64,000 nucleotides of DNA from Microbacterium murale (GTDB lineage: Bacteria; Actinomycetota; Actinomycetes; Actinomycetales; Microbacteriaceae), in contig NZ_JAUSXK010000001.1 of assembly GCF_030815955.1 (NCBI RefSeq), positions 3,038,001 to 3,102,000 of the forward strand, given 5' to 3'. The notes below the pieces were generated by a model that was not told where the DNA came from, did not search any database, and worked only from the letters and a program-made list of their open reading frames with translations. The position numbers and the translations under genes were made by a program. Within the stretch, counting starts at the first letter, position 1. The number at the start of each line of letters is the position of its first letter. Below are positions 32,153 through 40,567 of the stretch, in pieces.

Positions 32153-33039
32153 GCGTTCATCTCCGTGTCGTGGTTCCGTGTGTTCGCGTCCTGTGACTGT
32201 GAGGCGGCGGTGCGCTCGCAATGATCGGTGTCCGAGCACACGAACATCACCCCGCCGCTGTCGTCCATGATGACCTCGTCGAGGTACACACCGCGTGAGC
32301 CGCAGATCTCGCAGGGCTGCTCGAAACGCTGAGGTTCGAACGGGAAGTCCTCGAAGCCGAGACTCACGACGTCGGTGTAGGGCGGGATCGCGTAGATGCG
32401 CTTCTCGCGCCCCGCACCGAACAGTTGCAGCGCAGGGCTCTGGTGCATCTTCGGGTTGTCGAAACTCGGAATCGGTGACGGAGCCATCACGTAGCGTCCG
32501 TGCACCAGCACCGGATAGTCGTAGGTCTTCGCGATGTGCCCGTACCGGGCGATGTCCTCGTAGAGCTTGACGTACATGAGGCCGTACTCCTCGAGCGCGT
32601 GCATCCGTCGTGTCTCCGTCTCGCGGGGCTCAAGGAAGCGCAGCGGTTCAGGGATCGGCACCTGATACACGATGATCTGCTGCTCGGCCAGGGGTGCTTC
32701 GGGGATCCGGTGGCGCGTCTGGATGATGGTGGCCTCATCCGTGCGCGTCGTGCTGGCAGCGCCGGCGACGCGCTCGAAGAACTGGCGGATCGACACGGCG
32801 TTGGTGGTGTCGTCGGCACCCTGGTCTATCACCTTCAGGGTGTCGTCGGCGCCGATGACCGATGCGGTGACCTGTACGCCGCCGGTTCCCCACCCCCGTG
32901 GCATCGGCACCTCCCGTGATGCGAAAGGCACCTGGAATCCGGGGGTCGCGATGCCTTTCAGCAGCGCCCTGCGGACGACCCGCTTTGTCTGCTCGTCGAG
33001 ATATCCCTCGTTGTAGACGATGCGTGGGCTCGTGCTCAT
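32149..33039 (-). CDS. phnJ: Alpha-D-ribose 1-methylphosphonate 5-phosphate C-P lyase
   Basis: A 296-residue radical SAM enzyme that breaks the carbon-phosphorus bond. The four essential cysteines are present with exact family spacing C-x2-C-x21-C-x5-C: Cys243, Cys246, Cys268 and Cys274, each shifted by two from the E. coli protein. Other conserved parts include FQVPFASREVPMPRGWGTGG, QLFGAGREKRIYAIPPYT and GFEDFPFEPQ. It overlaps phnI by 4 nt. All residues needed for activity that I can check are intact, so the operon would be functional if the phnI frameshift is an error. Confidence 0.96.
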   Translation of the reverse strand: MSTSPRIVYNEGYLDEQTKRVVRRALLKGIATPGFQVPFASREVPMPRGWGTGGVQVTASVIGADDTLKVIDQGADDTTNAVSIRQFFERVAGAASTTRTDEATIIQTRHRIPEAPLAEQQIIVYQVPIPEPLRFLEPRETETRRMHALEEYGLMYVKLYEDIARYGHIAKTYDYPVLVHGRYVMAPSPIPSFDNPKMHQSPALQLFGAGREKRIYAIPPYTDVVSLGFEDFPFEPQRFEQPCEICGSRGVYLDEVIMDDSGGVMFVCSDTDHCERTAASQSQDANTRNHDTEMNA

Positions 33040-34156
33040 GAGCGTGCTCCCTCTTCGGTACCGCCGGCTCTGGACGGCGAGTCGGCATGACGGGCGTCGA
33101 ACTCGGCGCGGAGGCGGCGGATCAGCCCCAGCTCCGCCTGGAAGTCCACGTAGTGCGGCAGTTTCAGGTGCTCTACGAATCCCGTGGCCTGCACGTTGTC
33201 GGCATGCGAGATCACGAACTCCTCATCCTGCGCGGGCGAGACGACGCGCTCATCGAACTCCTCGCGGCGCAGCGCGCGATCCACGAGCGACATCGACATG
33301 GCCTTGCGCTCAGCACGGCCGAACGCGAGGCCATAACCTCGTGTGAACTGCGGCGCCTGCTCGGCGCTGCCCACGAACTGGTTCACCATCTGGCACTCGG
33401 TCACCTCGATCCGCCCGATCGGCACGGCATGACCGATCTCTGGCACTTCGAGTTCGATCTCGACTTCGCCGACTCGCACCTCGCCGACGAAGGGATGGTT
33501 GTTGCCGAAGCCGCGCTGGGTCGAGTATCCGAGTGAGAGCAGGAAGCCCTCGTCTCCGCGGCTGAGGGCCTGAAGCCGCACGGCCCTGCTCATGGGGTAG
33601 ACGGTTGGCTCCCGGGTTAGATCCCCTGGGTCGGGGTCGGTCCAGCCCTCGGCGGGGCGGTCCGGCTCGATCAACGCATCGACGCCGAGCAGATCGGTGA
33701 CGCGGGGCATCGACTCATTGACGTCAGCATCCGGGGATGGGATGTCCGGGGTCTCCAGTTCGTCGGCGAGCAGCCGGTGCGTGTAATCGAACGTCGCCCC
33801 GAGCTGCTGACCACCGGGTAGATCCTTGAATGTCGCCGACACTCGTCGCTCCGACGGCAGCCCCGCCGTGTCGATCGCGACCGTGTGGCCGAATCGGGGC
33901 AGCGTGGTGCGATAGGAACGCAGCAGCGTGACGGCCTCGAGCACATCGCCCTGAGCCTGCAGCAGTGCTTTCGCGGCCAGGTCGGGGTCGTAGAGAGCGA
34001 GCCCTCGGTCATGACGCGGGCGACGAGCACTCCCATCTGATCGCGCATCTGCGTGTGGTCGATGCGCGCCGCATCCGACTCGCCGCGACCGCGCTTGGCG
34101 AGCAGCGCGTGCGCGTTGGCGATCGCCTTCTCGCCTCCCTTGACAGCGACGTACAT
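33036..34156 (-). pseudogene. phnI: C-P lyase core subunit PhnI, frameshifted
   Basis: The start at 34156 gives MYVAVKGGEKAIANAHALLA, typical of PhnI, up to VARVMTEGSL. The protein then continues in another frame as YDPDLAAKALLQAQGDVLEAV and runs to the natural end (HYVDFQAELGLIRRLRAEFD). The break lies at the AGAGAG at 33992-33997 (plus strand), which holds one extra dinucleotide. Deleting it restores MTEGSLYDPDL and a 372-residue protein. PhnI is the nucleosidase that splits adenine from ATP and couples the phosphonate. A disrupted phnI would inactivate the pathway while phnG, H, J, K, L and M remain intact, which argues for a read error or very recent mutation. Confidence 0.88.
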
Positions 34157-34794
34157 CAGATTCTCCTTCGATCGGGATATTGCTGGTGCGCGCCGGTGAG
34201 CACGGTCGTTCTCGGCAGTCCTCGCACCGTGGTCTCGTCAGCGAGGATGACGTCGACGCCGCGCGGATACAGCGCCCGGTTCTCCTGCCACTGGGGGAGG
34301 AAGCCCACGGGCAGTCCCGCGCCGTCCCATTCGGCGGCTTCGCGGATACCTGGCCCGGTGGCGGTGAGGGTGCCTGAGGCTGTGCTCCCGCGAGTGTCGA
34401 TGATGAGCGTCGCGGACGCGTGCGGCTCTTCGTCCGTTCCCCGCGTCAACTCGGCGAGCGCGGGCGCGGACTCGGGTGAGGAGGCGATCACGAACAGCGC
34501 CTCCGCCGCAGTCTGCACGATGCGCGCACCCGTGTGGAAGGCGATCCAGGCGCCGACCTCCGGTGCGTCGCGCAGTGCGGCATCGAGCCAGACGGGGGTC
34601 TGCTCGTCGCACAACGTCAGGATGACCGCTCCGACGGTCGCTCCCAACGGTTGCGGTGGAGCGAGGACGGCATCGACGAGCTGAGGCGCAGTGGGTCGTG
34701 CGAGTGCGTCGAGCACCGCGCGGAAGACGCGTTGCGCATCGTGCACCGGATGCGGGAAGCCGGGCACGTGGTTCTGTGCAGTGAGCGTACTCAT
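34156..34794 (-). CDS. phnH: C-P lyase core subunit PhnH
   Basis: A 212-residue protein matching PhnH in length and pattern: FPHPVHDAQRVFRAVLDALA at the N-terminus, LDAVLAPPQPLGATVGAVIL-like section, WIAFHTGARIVQTAAEALFV and a C-terminal GFLPQWQENRALYPRGVDVI. It is a structural subunit of the PhnGHIJ complex. Its stop overlaps the phnI start (TGATG) and its start overlaps the phnG stop by 4 nt. Confidence 0.92.
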   Translation of the reverse strand: MSTLTAQNHVPGFPHPVHDAQRVFRAVLDALARPTAPQLVDAVLAPPQPLGATVGAVILTLCDEQTPVWLDAALRDAPEVGAWIAFHTGARIVQTAAEALFVIASSPESAPALAELTRGTDEEPHASATLIIDTRGSTASGTLTATGPGIREAAEWDGAGLPVGFLPQWQENRALYPRGVDVILADETTVRGLPRTTVLTGAHQQYPDRRRI

Positions 34795-35276
34795 TCGTGC
34801 TCCCTCGCGACCGTGAAGAAGTCGACGACCGTGCTGCGCGCGTCAGCCTGGGCCGAGGCATCCCGCAGGTGCTGGCTGCGTTCGAGGGGTTCGATGACGT
34901 CGGTGAGGACTCGGGTGCGCTGCTCCGGGGTGCACAGCAGCGCGTCGAAGACTGCGGCGAGCCCGGCATGCTCGGGGTGGCTGCCCAGCACGTAGGACGT
35001 GCCACTCGCGCCGTCGACTCCATTGCCGTGAAGCATCACGGTCGCTCTGGCCACGGTGGCCTCGCCCAGGTTGAACCGGTCGCCAGTGCCGCCGATCCGC
35101 CCCTGCACCATCACGAGTCCGGCCTCAGGGCCGCGCAGATAGGTGACATCCGGCCGCTCCTCCCACTTCGCCCATAGTGCGGCGAGTTCGTCGAGCGATG
35201 CGCTGGAGAGCACACGGGCGGCGCGTCGACGCTCGTCGACCGTGACTTCGCGATCCGCGCTCTCTTGCGCGGTCAC
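34791..35276 (-). CDS. phnG: C-P lyase core subunit PhnG
   Basis: A 161-residue protein: RRAARVLSSASLDELAALWA at the N-terminus, then EAGLVMVQGRIGGTGDRFNLGE, TVARATVMLHG and GTSYVLGSHPEHA, as in PhnG. It is the first gene of the phn operon. GTG start at 35276 preceded by a modest AAGGAC. The control region upstream holds the promoter/operator at 35310-35337, and the divergent phnF-like gene begins at 35456. Confidence 0.92.
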   Translation of the reverse strand: MTAQESADREVTVDERRRAARVLSSASLDELAALWAKWEERPDVTYLRGPEAGLVMVQGRIGGTGDRFNLGEATVARATVMLHGNGVDGASGTSYVLGSHPEHAGLAAVFDALLCTPEQRTRVLTDVIEPLERSQHLRDASAQADARSTVVDFFTVAREHE

Positions 35277-35309
35277 GATTCGATGTCCTTCACGTCTGGC
35301 TCCCTCTTC

Positions 35310-35337
35310 AAGTTATCTACTTATCTAGACAACTAAA
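35310..35337 (-). promoter_or_regulatory. phn operon promoter with candidate PhnF operator in the spacer
   Basis: On the minus strand TTTAGT (35332-35337) and TAACTT (35310-35315) are 16 bp apart. The spacer contains TTATCTAGACAA (35321-35332), a near palindrome of the type TTgTCTAGACaA seen for HutC-subfamily GntR repressors. A second partial copy, TTATCTAC, lies at 35313-35320. This AT-rich island stands out from its surroundings and would let PhnF block RNA polymerase. Confidence 0.5.
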
Positions 35338-35455
35338 TCGTAGGTCGATAGAGTCGAGAAGGAAAGCGTGCAGGGGCAACGCCGGCGCACGAATCGATGA
35401 ACATTCGGTGAATCAGGGTCGGCCGATCCGATGCCCGATCATTCGAAGGAGTGCG

Positions 35456-36208
35456 ATGACGATCCCTGATCCGGCCACCCGCTCGAGCAGCGGATACTCG
35501 GCGTGGCGCCTCATCACAGAAGAGCTGCGTGGCGAGATCTCCGACAGCCGCCTGCGCCCCGGTGACCGGCTGCCCACCGAGCGCTCGATCGCAGAGCGCT
35601 ACGGCGTCAACCGTCACACCGCGCGCCAGGCCATCGCGGCGTTGGCGGAAGACGGACTCATCGAGTCCCGGCGGGGGAGCGGCACCTTCATCACCGGCGA
35701 ATCCGTGCTCGTGCACCGGATCGGCTTGCGCACTCGGATGGTGCGCAGTCTCGGTGATGAGGAGAGCGCCCGTTCGAGCGGGCGTGTGCTGGACAGCGCG
35801 ATCGAAGCCGCGCCGGAGGAAGTCGCGCGCAGACTCGGTTTGACGGACGGGGAAGTCGTCAGGATCGAAAGCACGCGCTCGGCGGGCGACCAGCCGATCT
35901 CCGTCGGTACGCACTGGTTCGCCGCTGATCGACTGCCCGACATCGCAGACTCACTCCGGCGCACCGGATCGATCACGGCGGCGCTCCGAGCTCACGGCAT
36001 CGACGACTACCTTCGCGCGTCGACCGTCGTCGGCGCACGCCATGCCACTGCAACGGAAGCGGAGCTGCTCGCGATCCGGCCTGGCGCGATCGTGCTGGTC
36101 GCCGAAGCGCTCGATACGCTTCCGGACGGCACGCCGCTGCAGTATCTGGTGACGCGCTTCGCCGCGCAGCGCGTGCGTCTGGACATCGAACCCCCGCACG
36201 CTGACTGA
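35456..36208 (+). CDS. phnF: PhnF-like GntR-family regulator (HutC/UTRA subfamily)
   Basis: A 250-residue regulator. Winged helix: AWRLITEELRGEISDSRLRP, LPTERSIAERYGVNRHTARQ and LIESRRGSGTFI. The UTRA effector domain has VVRIESTRSAGDQPISVGTHWF and TPLQYLVTRFAAQRVRLDI. It is divergent from phnG, the usual place for the phosphonate repressor. The ATG at 35456 follows CGAAGGAG; the 16-codon upstream extension was rejected. The effector (phosphate, phosphonate or sugar phosphate) cannot be read from sequence. Confidence 0.87.
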   Translation: MTIPDPATRSSSGYSAWRLITEELRGEISDSRLRPGDRLPTERSIAERYGVNRHTARQAIAALAEDGLIESRRGSGTFITGESVLVHRIGLRTRMVRSLGDEESARSSGRVLDSAIEAAPEEVARRLGLTDGEVVRIESTRSAGDQPISVGTHWFAADRLPDIADSLRRTGSITAALRAHGIDDYLRASTVVGARHATATEAELLAIRPGAIVLVAEALDTLPDGTPLQYLVTRFAAQRVRLDIEPPHAD

Positions 36209-36361
36209 CTCGGGCATCCGCGCATCGCATCGGCGGCATGACCGATGCGCAGGCGGGTTCGTCCTCGAATCCGCCTGTTGTCGCGGGAATACCGGGGGCA
36301 CAATGGATGCTGTGTCCTGAGCACGTTCGCGGCTCGGCTCGCGAGGCAGATGGGTGGTCGC

Positions 36362-38128
36362 ATGGAAGGTCTCGAGATCACGGTCCTGCTCGGGCTGACG
36401 ATCCTGATCGGCACGATGCTGGCGCCGCGGTTGCGGCTCGCGCTGCCCCTGGTGCTGGTCGTCTTCGGTCTGCTGCTCGGCTTCGTGCCTGCGCTGCGTG
36501 AGGTGCAGCTGCCGCCGGAGACGGTTCTGCTGCTCTTCCTGCCGGTGATGCTGTTCTGGGAGAGTCTGACGACGTCGTTGCGCTCGATCCGCCGGGACTT
36601 CCGCTACATCCTCCCCATGAGCACGCTGCTCGTCGTCGCCTCGGCGTTCGCGGTGGCCGCGGTGGCCGTGCTGTTCGGGATGCCGTGGGAGATCGCACTC
36701 ATACTCGGTGCGGCCGTCGCGCCGCCCGATGCCACTGCTGTCGCCGCCCTCGGGCGGTTGCTGCCGCAGCGCGCCTTCATGAAACTGAAGGCCGAGAGCC
36801 TCACCAATGACGGCACTGCGCTCGTGCTCTACGCGATCGCCGTGTCGCTGGCCGTGGGCGGCAACGTCACACCGCTCTCGGTCACCTGGACAGTCGTGGT
36901 CTCCTATCTCGGCGGAATTGCCGTTGGGGCTCTCGTCGCCGCGGTGGGCTGGCTGCTGCTGCGGCGGGTCAGCAGGACGAACACGATCAACGTGACGATG
37001 CTGCTCGTTCCCTTCGTCGCCTTCCTGCTCGCTGAGATGATCCACGCCTCCGGTGTGCTCGCCGTGGTCGTCGCCGGCCTCATCGCGGCCTACCTCGGCC
37101 CCCGGATCACGACGGCCGCTTCGCGTCGTCAGTCCGAGGCGGTCTGGCCCTTCGGGGTCTTCCTGCTCAATGGCGCGCTCTTCGTGCTGATCGGTCTCGA
37201 GGTGCAGTGGGTGGTGCACCAGACCTCGCTGCGCACCATCGGATGGTTGGTGTTGACGACGATCGCCGTCTGGGTGACGCTGCTGGTCGTGCGCTTCGGC
37301 TTCCAGCTGCTGTCCGTGCCCTTCCAGCGGCTCGGCGGCGGTGGTGCTGCCGCGCATCCGCGAGGATTGCGTACCCGCGCTCAGATCGTCAGCACCGTCG
37401 CCGGTATGCGCGGCGCGGTCTCGCTCGCGATCGCTCTGTCGGTGCCGCTGGCCGCGTCCGACGGGTCGCCGTTGGCGGGGCGCGACGAGATCATCTTCGT
37501 CACCGCCGGTGTGATCATGCTCAGCTTGCTGGTGCAGGGGCCATTGCTGCCCGCGGTCGTGCGCTGGGCTGGATTCCCCGTCGATCATGCGGCCGACGAG
37601 GAATACGACCTTGCCGAGCGCGCGATCTCAGGAGCGGCGATGGCTGCACTGGATGACCTCGCATCCGAGCACGGGATCAGCGATGAGGTCCGTGATCGTG
37701 TGCGTCGCGACGGGTACGAGATGCTCGAGCTCGCCAACGCGCGCGCGATGGCGAGGGAACGCGCATTGATCGACGCGGAGGTCGGGGCGATGGAGGATCT
37801 GCTCGACGCGCCGGATCCGCTCGCGGCGGGGCCGGTCGCTGAACAGGATCTTGATCCGATCGGTGGCGGTGGTTCCGTCGACGAGATCTCCGACGGCGCG
37901 ACGCTGCAGATGGTCGCGACCTCCTCAGATGTGGACATGATGCAGCGTTCGCCCATCATCCGTCACGAGGAGTATGCCCGCCTCAAGCTCGCGGTCCTCG
38001 AGCACAAACGCGAGGTGCTGCACGGACTGCGCCGCGCGGGAACGGTCGACGATCTCGTCGTGCGCAGCATCTCAGCGCGGCTCGATCTCGAGCAGGTGCG
38101 GGTGCAGGGGATCGAGCAGATCGACTGA
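36362..38128 (+). CDS. Na+/H+ antiporter, CPA1 family
   Basis: About 588 residues. Around 12 membrane helices come first (EITVLLGLTILIGTMLAPRL onward) with the CPA1 ion-site region GAAVAPPDATAVAALGRLLP followed by LKAESLTNDGTALVLYAIAV. GMRGAVSLAIALSVPL is in a late helix. A hydrophilic C-terminal domain of about 180 residues follows, rich in Asp/Glu and helical, typical of bacterial NhaP-type proteins. It exports Na+ (or K+) for H+. The start is uncertain: ATG at 36362 (MEGLEITV) or ATG at 36350; upstream frame has no membrane or family pattern. Confidence 0.88.
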   Translation: MEGLEITVLLGLTILIGTMLAPRLRLALPLVLVVFGLLLGFVPALREVQLPPETVLLLFLPVMLFWESLTTSLRSIRRDFRYILPMSTLLVVASAFAVAAVAVLFGMPWEIALILGAAVAPPDATAVAALGRLLPQRAFMKLKAESLTNDGTALVLYAIAVSLAVGGNVTPLSVTWTVVVSYLGGIAVGALVAAVGWLLLRRVSRTNTINVTMLLVPFVAFLLAEMIHASGVLAVVVAGLIAAYLGPRITTAASRRQSEAVWPFGVFLLNGALFVLIGLEVQWVVHQTSLRTIGWLVLTTIAVWVTLLVVRFGFQLLSVPFQRLGGGGAAAHPRGLRTRAQIVSTVAGMRGAVSLAIALSVPLAASDGSPLAGRDEIIFVTAGVIMLSLLVQGPLLPAVVRWAGFPVDHAADEEYDLAERAISGAAMAALDDLASEHGISDEVRDRVRRDGYEMLELANARAMARERALIDAEVGAMEDLLDAPDPLAAGPVAEQDLDPIGGGGSVDEISDGATLQMVATSSDVDMMQRSPIIRHEEYARLKLAVLEHKREVLHGLRRAGTVDDLVVRSISARLDLEQVRVQGIEQID

Positions 38129-38149
38129 GCCGCCGTCGTCCGCGATCGG

Positions 38150-39886
38150 TCAGGAGTTCACGCGGATGATCTCCTGCTGATATGGCGCGATGACGTCTGC
38201 GGAGACACGCAGATCGAGCAGCAGGAACCGGCGGAGCGCCGGGTCCTCGGCGGCCCAGGTCCCTAGCCTGTCCAGATCGTCGAGTGTGCGGACGACCACT
38301 CCCTCGCCGCCCACCGCCGTGACGAACGCGGCGAAATCTACTTCGGGGATGAGCATCGGCTCTTCCGCGAGCCCCTTCAGCCCGTACAGGTGTACCTCGG
38401 CGCCGTAGGCGGCGTCATTCCAGATCACCGCGCAGCCATGACCGCCGGCAGCGCGCACTGCCGACTCGAGATCGGCGATGGCCATGAGTCCGCCGCCGTC
38501 GCCGGAGGTGAGCACGATCGTCGAATCCGGCCGTGCTCTGGTCGCTCCGACGACGCTCGGCCAGCCCTGGCCGATGGCCTGGAACGCCGTGCCGATCATC
38601 ATCATGCGGTCCGGTGCGGACACCGGCCAGTACATGTTCGCCCAGCCGATGAAGTGTCCGCCGTCGGAGACGACGACGCGGTCCTCCGGCAGGAGCTCCG
38701 CGATGCGCCGTGCAGCCGAGCGAGGGTCGAGCCGGCCGTCCGGAGCGAGTTCGTCGCCGGCGTCGTAGCTTCGGGCGGCCTCGACATCGAACGACTCCCG
38801 CCACGGTCCGGGCGCTTCGTTCGGAGAAGTGCTCTTCGCTCGGATCTTTTCGCCGGATTCCTCCGAAGTACGTGCACTTCTCCGAAGAACGCGTGCGCCG
38901 AGATTCCCGTCCCGAAGCCGAGCCACCAGTTCCTCTGCCACGACTTTCGCATCGCCACGGATGAACCCGCCCACGTGCGCGTGCGTCGCCGCCGGTGCCA
39001 CGTCGATCTGGAACACCCGCGTTCCGGGAGCGAACAGCTCGCCGAAGCGCATCGTGAACTGGTTCAGCGAGGCGCCGAAGACGACGGCGACATCCGCCTG
39101 CCGTACGAGCTCCATGGCGCCTTCGGCGCCGAAACCGCCGGCGACACCGAGGTCGTACTGTGCGGCGGGGAAGACTCCACGGCCCAGAGCAGTGGACGCC
39201 GTGAGTGATCCTGTCGCCTCGGCGAGGGCGCCCAGAGCGGTGCTGGCGCCGGCCAGCCAGGCGCCTCTGCCTGCGAGCAGGAGCGGCCTTTCCGCATCGC
39301 GCAGCGCGGTGGCGATGTCATCCAGCATTCCCTTGGCGAACTCGCCCTTCGTCCGCAGCGGTTCGGGAATGCGCGGTGAGGTGGCGGATGGCACAGGTCC
39401 CGCTTCGAGCGCGGCGACGTCGTAGGGGATCGCCAGCACGACGGGCACACGATAGGTGAGCGCGTGCTCGATCGCGATGATCGTCGTCGAGCTCGCATCC
39501 GCTCTTCCGACCGTATAGGTTCGCGCGCCGACGGCGGAGGCGAGCGCGATCTGGTCGACATCCCAGGGACGCGGGCCAGAGGTGGGCTCGTCGCCGACGA
39601 CCAGCACGAGCGGAATGTGCGCCTGCACCGACTCCGCCAGCGCCGTCAGCGTGTTCGTGAATCCGGCACCGTATGTCGTCGTGGCCGCGGCGATCCGGCC
39701 GGATGCGCGATGATGCGCGTCCGCGGCGACCACAGCCCCCTGCTCATGGCGTACCGCCGTGAACTCAGCAGAAGTCTGGCGTTCGAGAGCATCGAGGAAG
39801 TAGGCGTTGCCATTGCCCATCACGCCGAAGACGGCATCGATGTGCTGAGCGAGGGTGAGGGCGACGTGAGCGGAGACAGTGGGCAT
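38150..39886 (-). CDS. Thiamine diphosphate-dependent enzyme (acetolactate synthase/benzoylformate decarboxylase superfamily)
   Basis: A 578-residue three-domain enzyme. The PYR domain has VFGVMGNGNAYFLDALE and VRHEQGAVVAADAHHRASG, with the ThDP-activating glutamate. The central Rossmann-like domain includes RPLLLAGRGAWLAG. The PP domain has VVSDGGHFIGWANMYWP and the Mg-ThDP motif TSGDGGGLMAIADLESAVRA followed by VIWNDAAYG. It lacks obvious quinone or FAD specificity signals I could name. The reaction may be decarboxylation or carboligation of a 2-oxo acid. It is monocistronic, convergent with the antiporter and divergent from a phosphoribosyltransferase, so context gives no substrate. A stretch RRSARTSEESGEKIRAKSTS looks like a linker insertion. 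Confidence 0.85.
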   Translation of the reverse strand: MPTVSAHVALTLAQHIDAVFGVMGNGNAYFLDALERQTSAEFTAVRHEQGAVVAADAHHRASGRIAAATTTYGAGFTNTLTALAESVQAHIPLVLVVGDEPTSGPRPWDVDQIALASAVGARTYTVGRADASSTTIIAIEHALTYRVPVVLAIPYDVAALEAGPVPSATSPRIPEPLRTKGEFAKGMLDDIATALRDAERPLLLAGRGAWLAGASTALGALAEATGSLTASTALGRGVFPAAQYDLGVAGGFGAEGAMELVRQADVAVVFGASLNQFTMRFGELFAPGTRVFQIDVAPAATHAHVGGFIRGDAKVVAEELVARLRDGNLGARVLRRSARTSEESGEKIRAKSTSPNEAPGPWRESFDVEAARSYDAGDELAPDGRLDPRSAARRIAELLPEDRVVVSDGGHFIGWANMYWPVSAPDRMMMIGTAFQAIGQGWPSVVGATRARPDSTIVLTSGDGGGLMAIADLESAVRAAGGHGCAVIWNDAAYGAEVHLYGLKGLAEEPMLIPEVDFAAFVTAVGGEGVVVRTLDDLDRLGTWAAEDPALRRFLLLDLRVSADVIAPYQQEIIRVNS

Positions 39887-40034
39887 GACGATGCCTTTCG
39901 AGACGACGGATCGATTCCGTGTGTGTCTCGCTTCGCGCGGCCTCGCGACGAATGCTTCGTGCCCCTTTTTCGGGCACCGGCGCCCACTGGGGGGCGAGTC
40001 CGGACAAGTGCGATTCTACCGGCAGAATAGACGC

Positions 40035-40544
40035 ATGACGGATGCTGCGATCGAACGCGAGACACTCACCTGGGACGGCTTCGGGGCGGCGACACGAGAT
40101 CTCGCGCGCAGCATCGTCGCCAGCGGATTCGAGCCGGAGGTCGTCGTCGCGATCGCGCGTGGCGGACTGCTGCCGGCCGGTGCGATCGCCTACGGTCTCG
40201 GATCGAAGAACTGCGGCGCGATCAACGTGGAGTTCTACACCGGCATCGGCACTGTGCTGGAGGCGCCCGAGGTGCTGCCGCCCGAGCTCGACATGGCGTA
40301 CCTCGACGGGCGCCGGGTGCTGCTCGTCGACGACGTCGCCGACTCGGGTCGCACACTGGCACTGGCTGTGCAGTTGCTGCAGGACAAGGGCGCCGAGGTG
40401 CGCTCGGTGACGATCTACACCAAGCCGTCGACGATCATCCAGCCCGACTATGCGTGGAAGGACACCGACCTCTGGATCAACTTCCCGTGGTCGTTCCAGG
40501 GCACAGTGCGCGAAGAAGACCTCGGCCTCCCGCCCACAGCGTGA
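40035..40544 (+). CDS. Phosphoribosyltransferase
   Basis: A 169-residue type I PRTase. WDGFGAATRDLARSIVASGF at the N-terminus, VVAIARGGLLPAGAIAYGLG (pyrophosphate loop), and the PRPP-binding motif RRVLLVDDVADSGRTLALAV with two acidic residues. The C-terminal DLWINFPWSFQ resembles xanthine/hypoxanthine-guanine PRTases. A purine salvage role is likely but the base is not determined. The start at 40035 lies just after an ATTCT/AGAAT inverted repeat (about 40014-40029), and there is no clear ribosome binding site. Confidence 0.85.
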   Translation: MTDAAIERETLTWDGFGAATRDLARSIVASGFEPEVVVAIARGGLLPAGAIAYGLGSKNCGAINVEFYTGIGTVLEAPEVLPPELDMAYLDGRRVLLVDDVADSGRTLALAVQLLQDKGAEVRSVTIYTKPSTIIQPDYAWKDTDLWINFPWSFQGTVREEDLGLPPTA

Positions 40545-40567
40545 CTCGTCGGGAGACCGGTGCTTCC

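Noticed and set aside
35951..37588. 545-codon open frame antisense to phnF and the antiporter
   Set aside because: Low-complexity Gln/His/Arg/Asp-rich shadow crossing two real genes; no ribosome binding site or domain.
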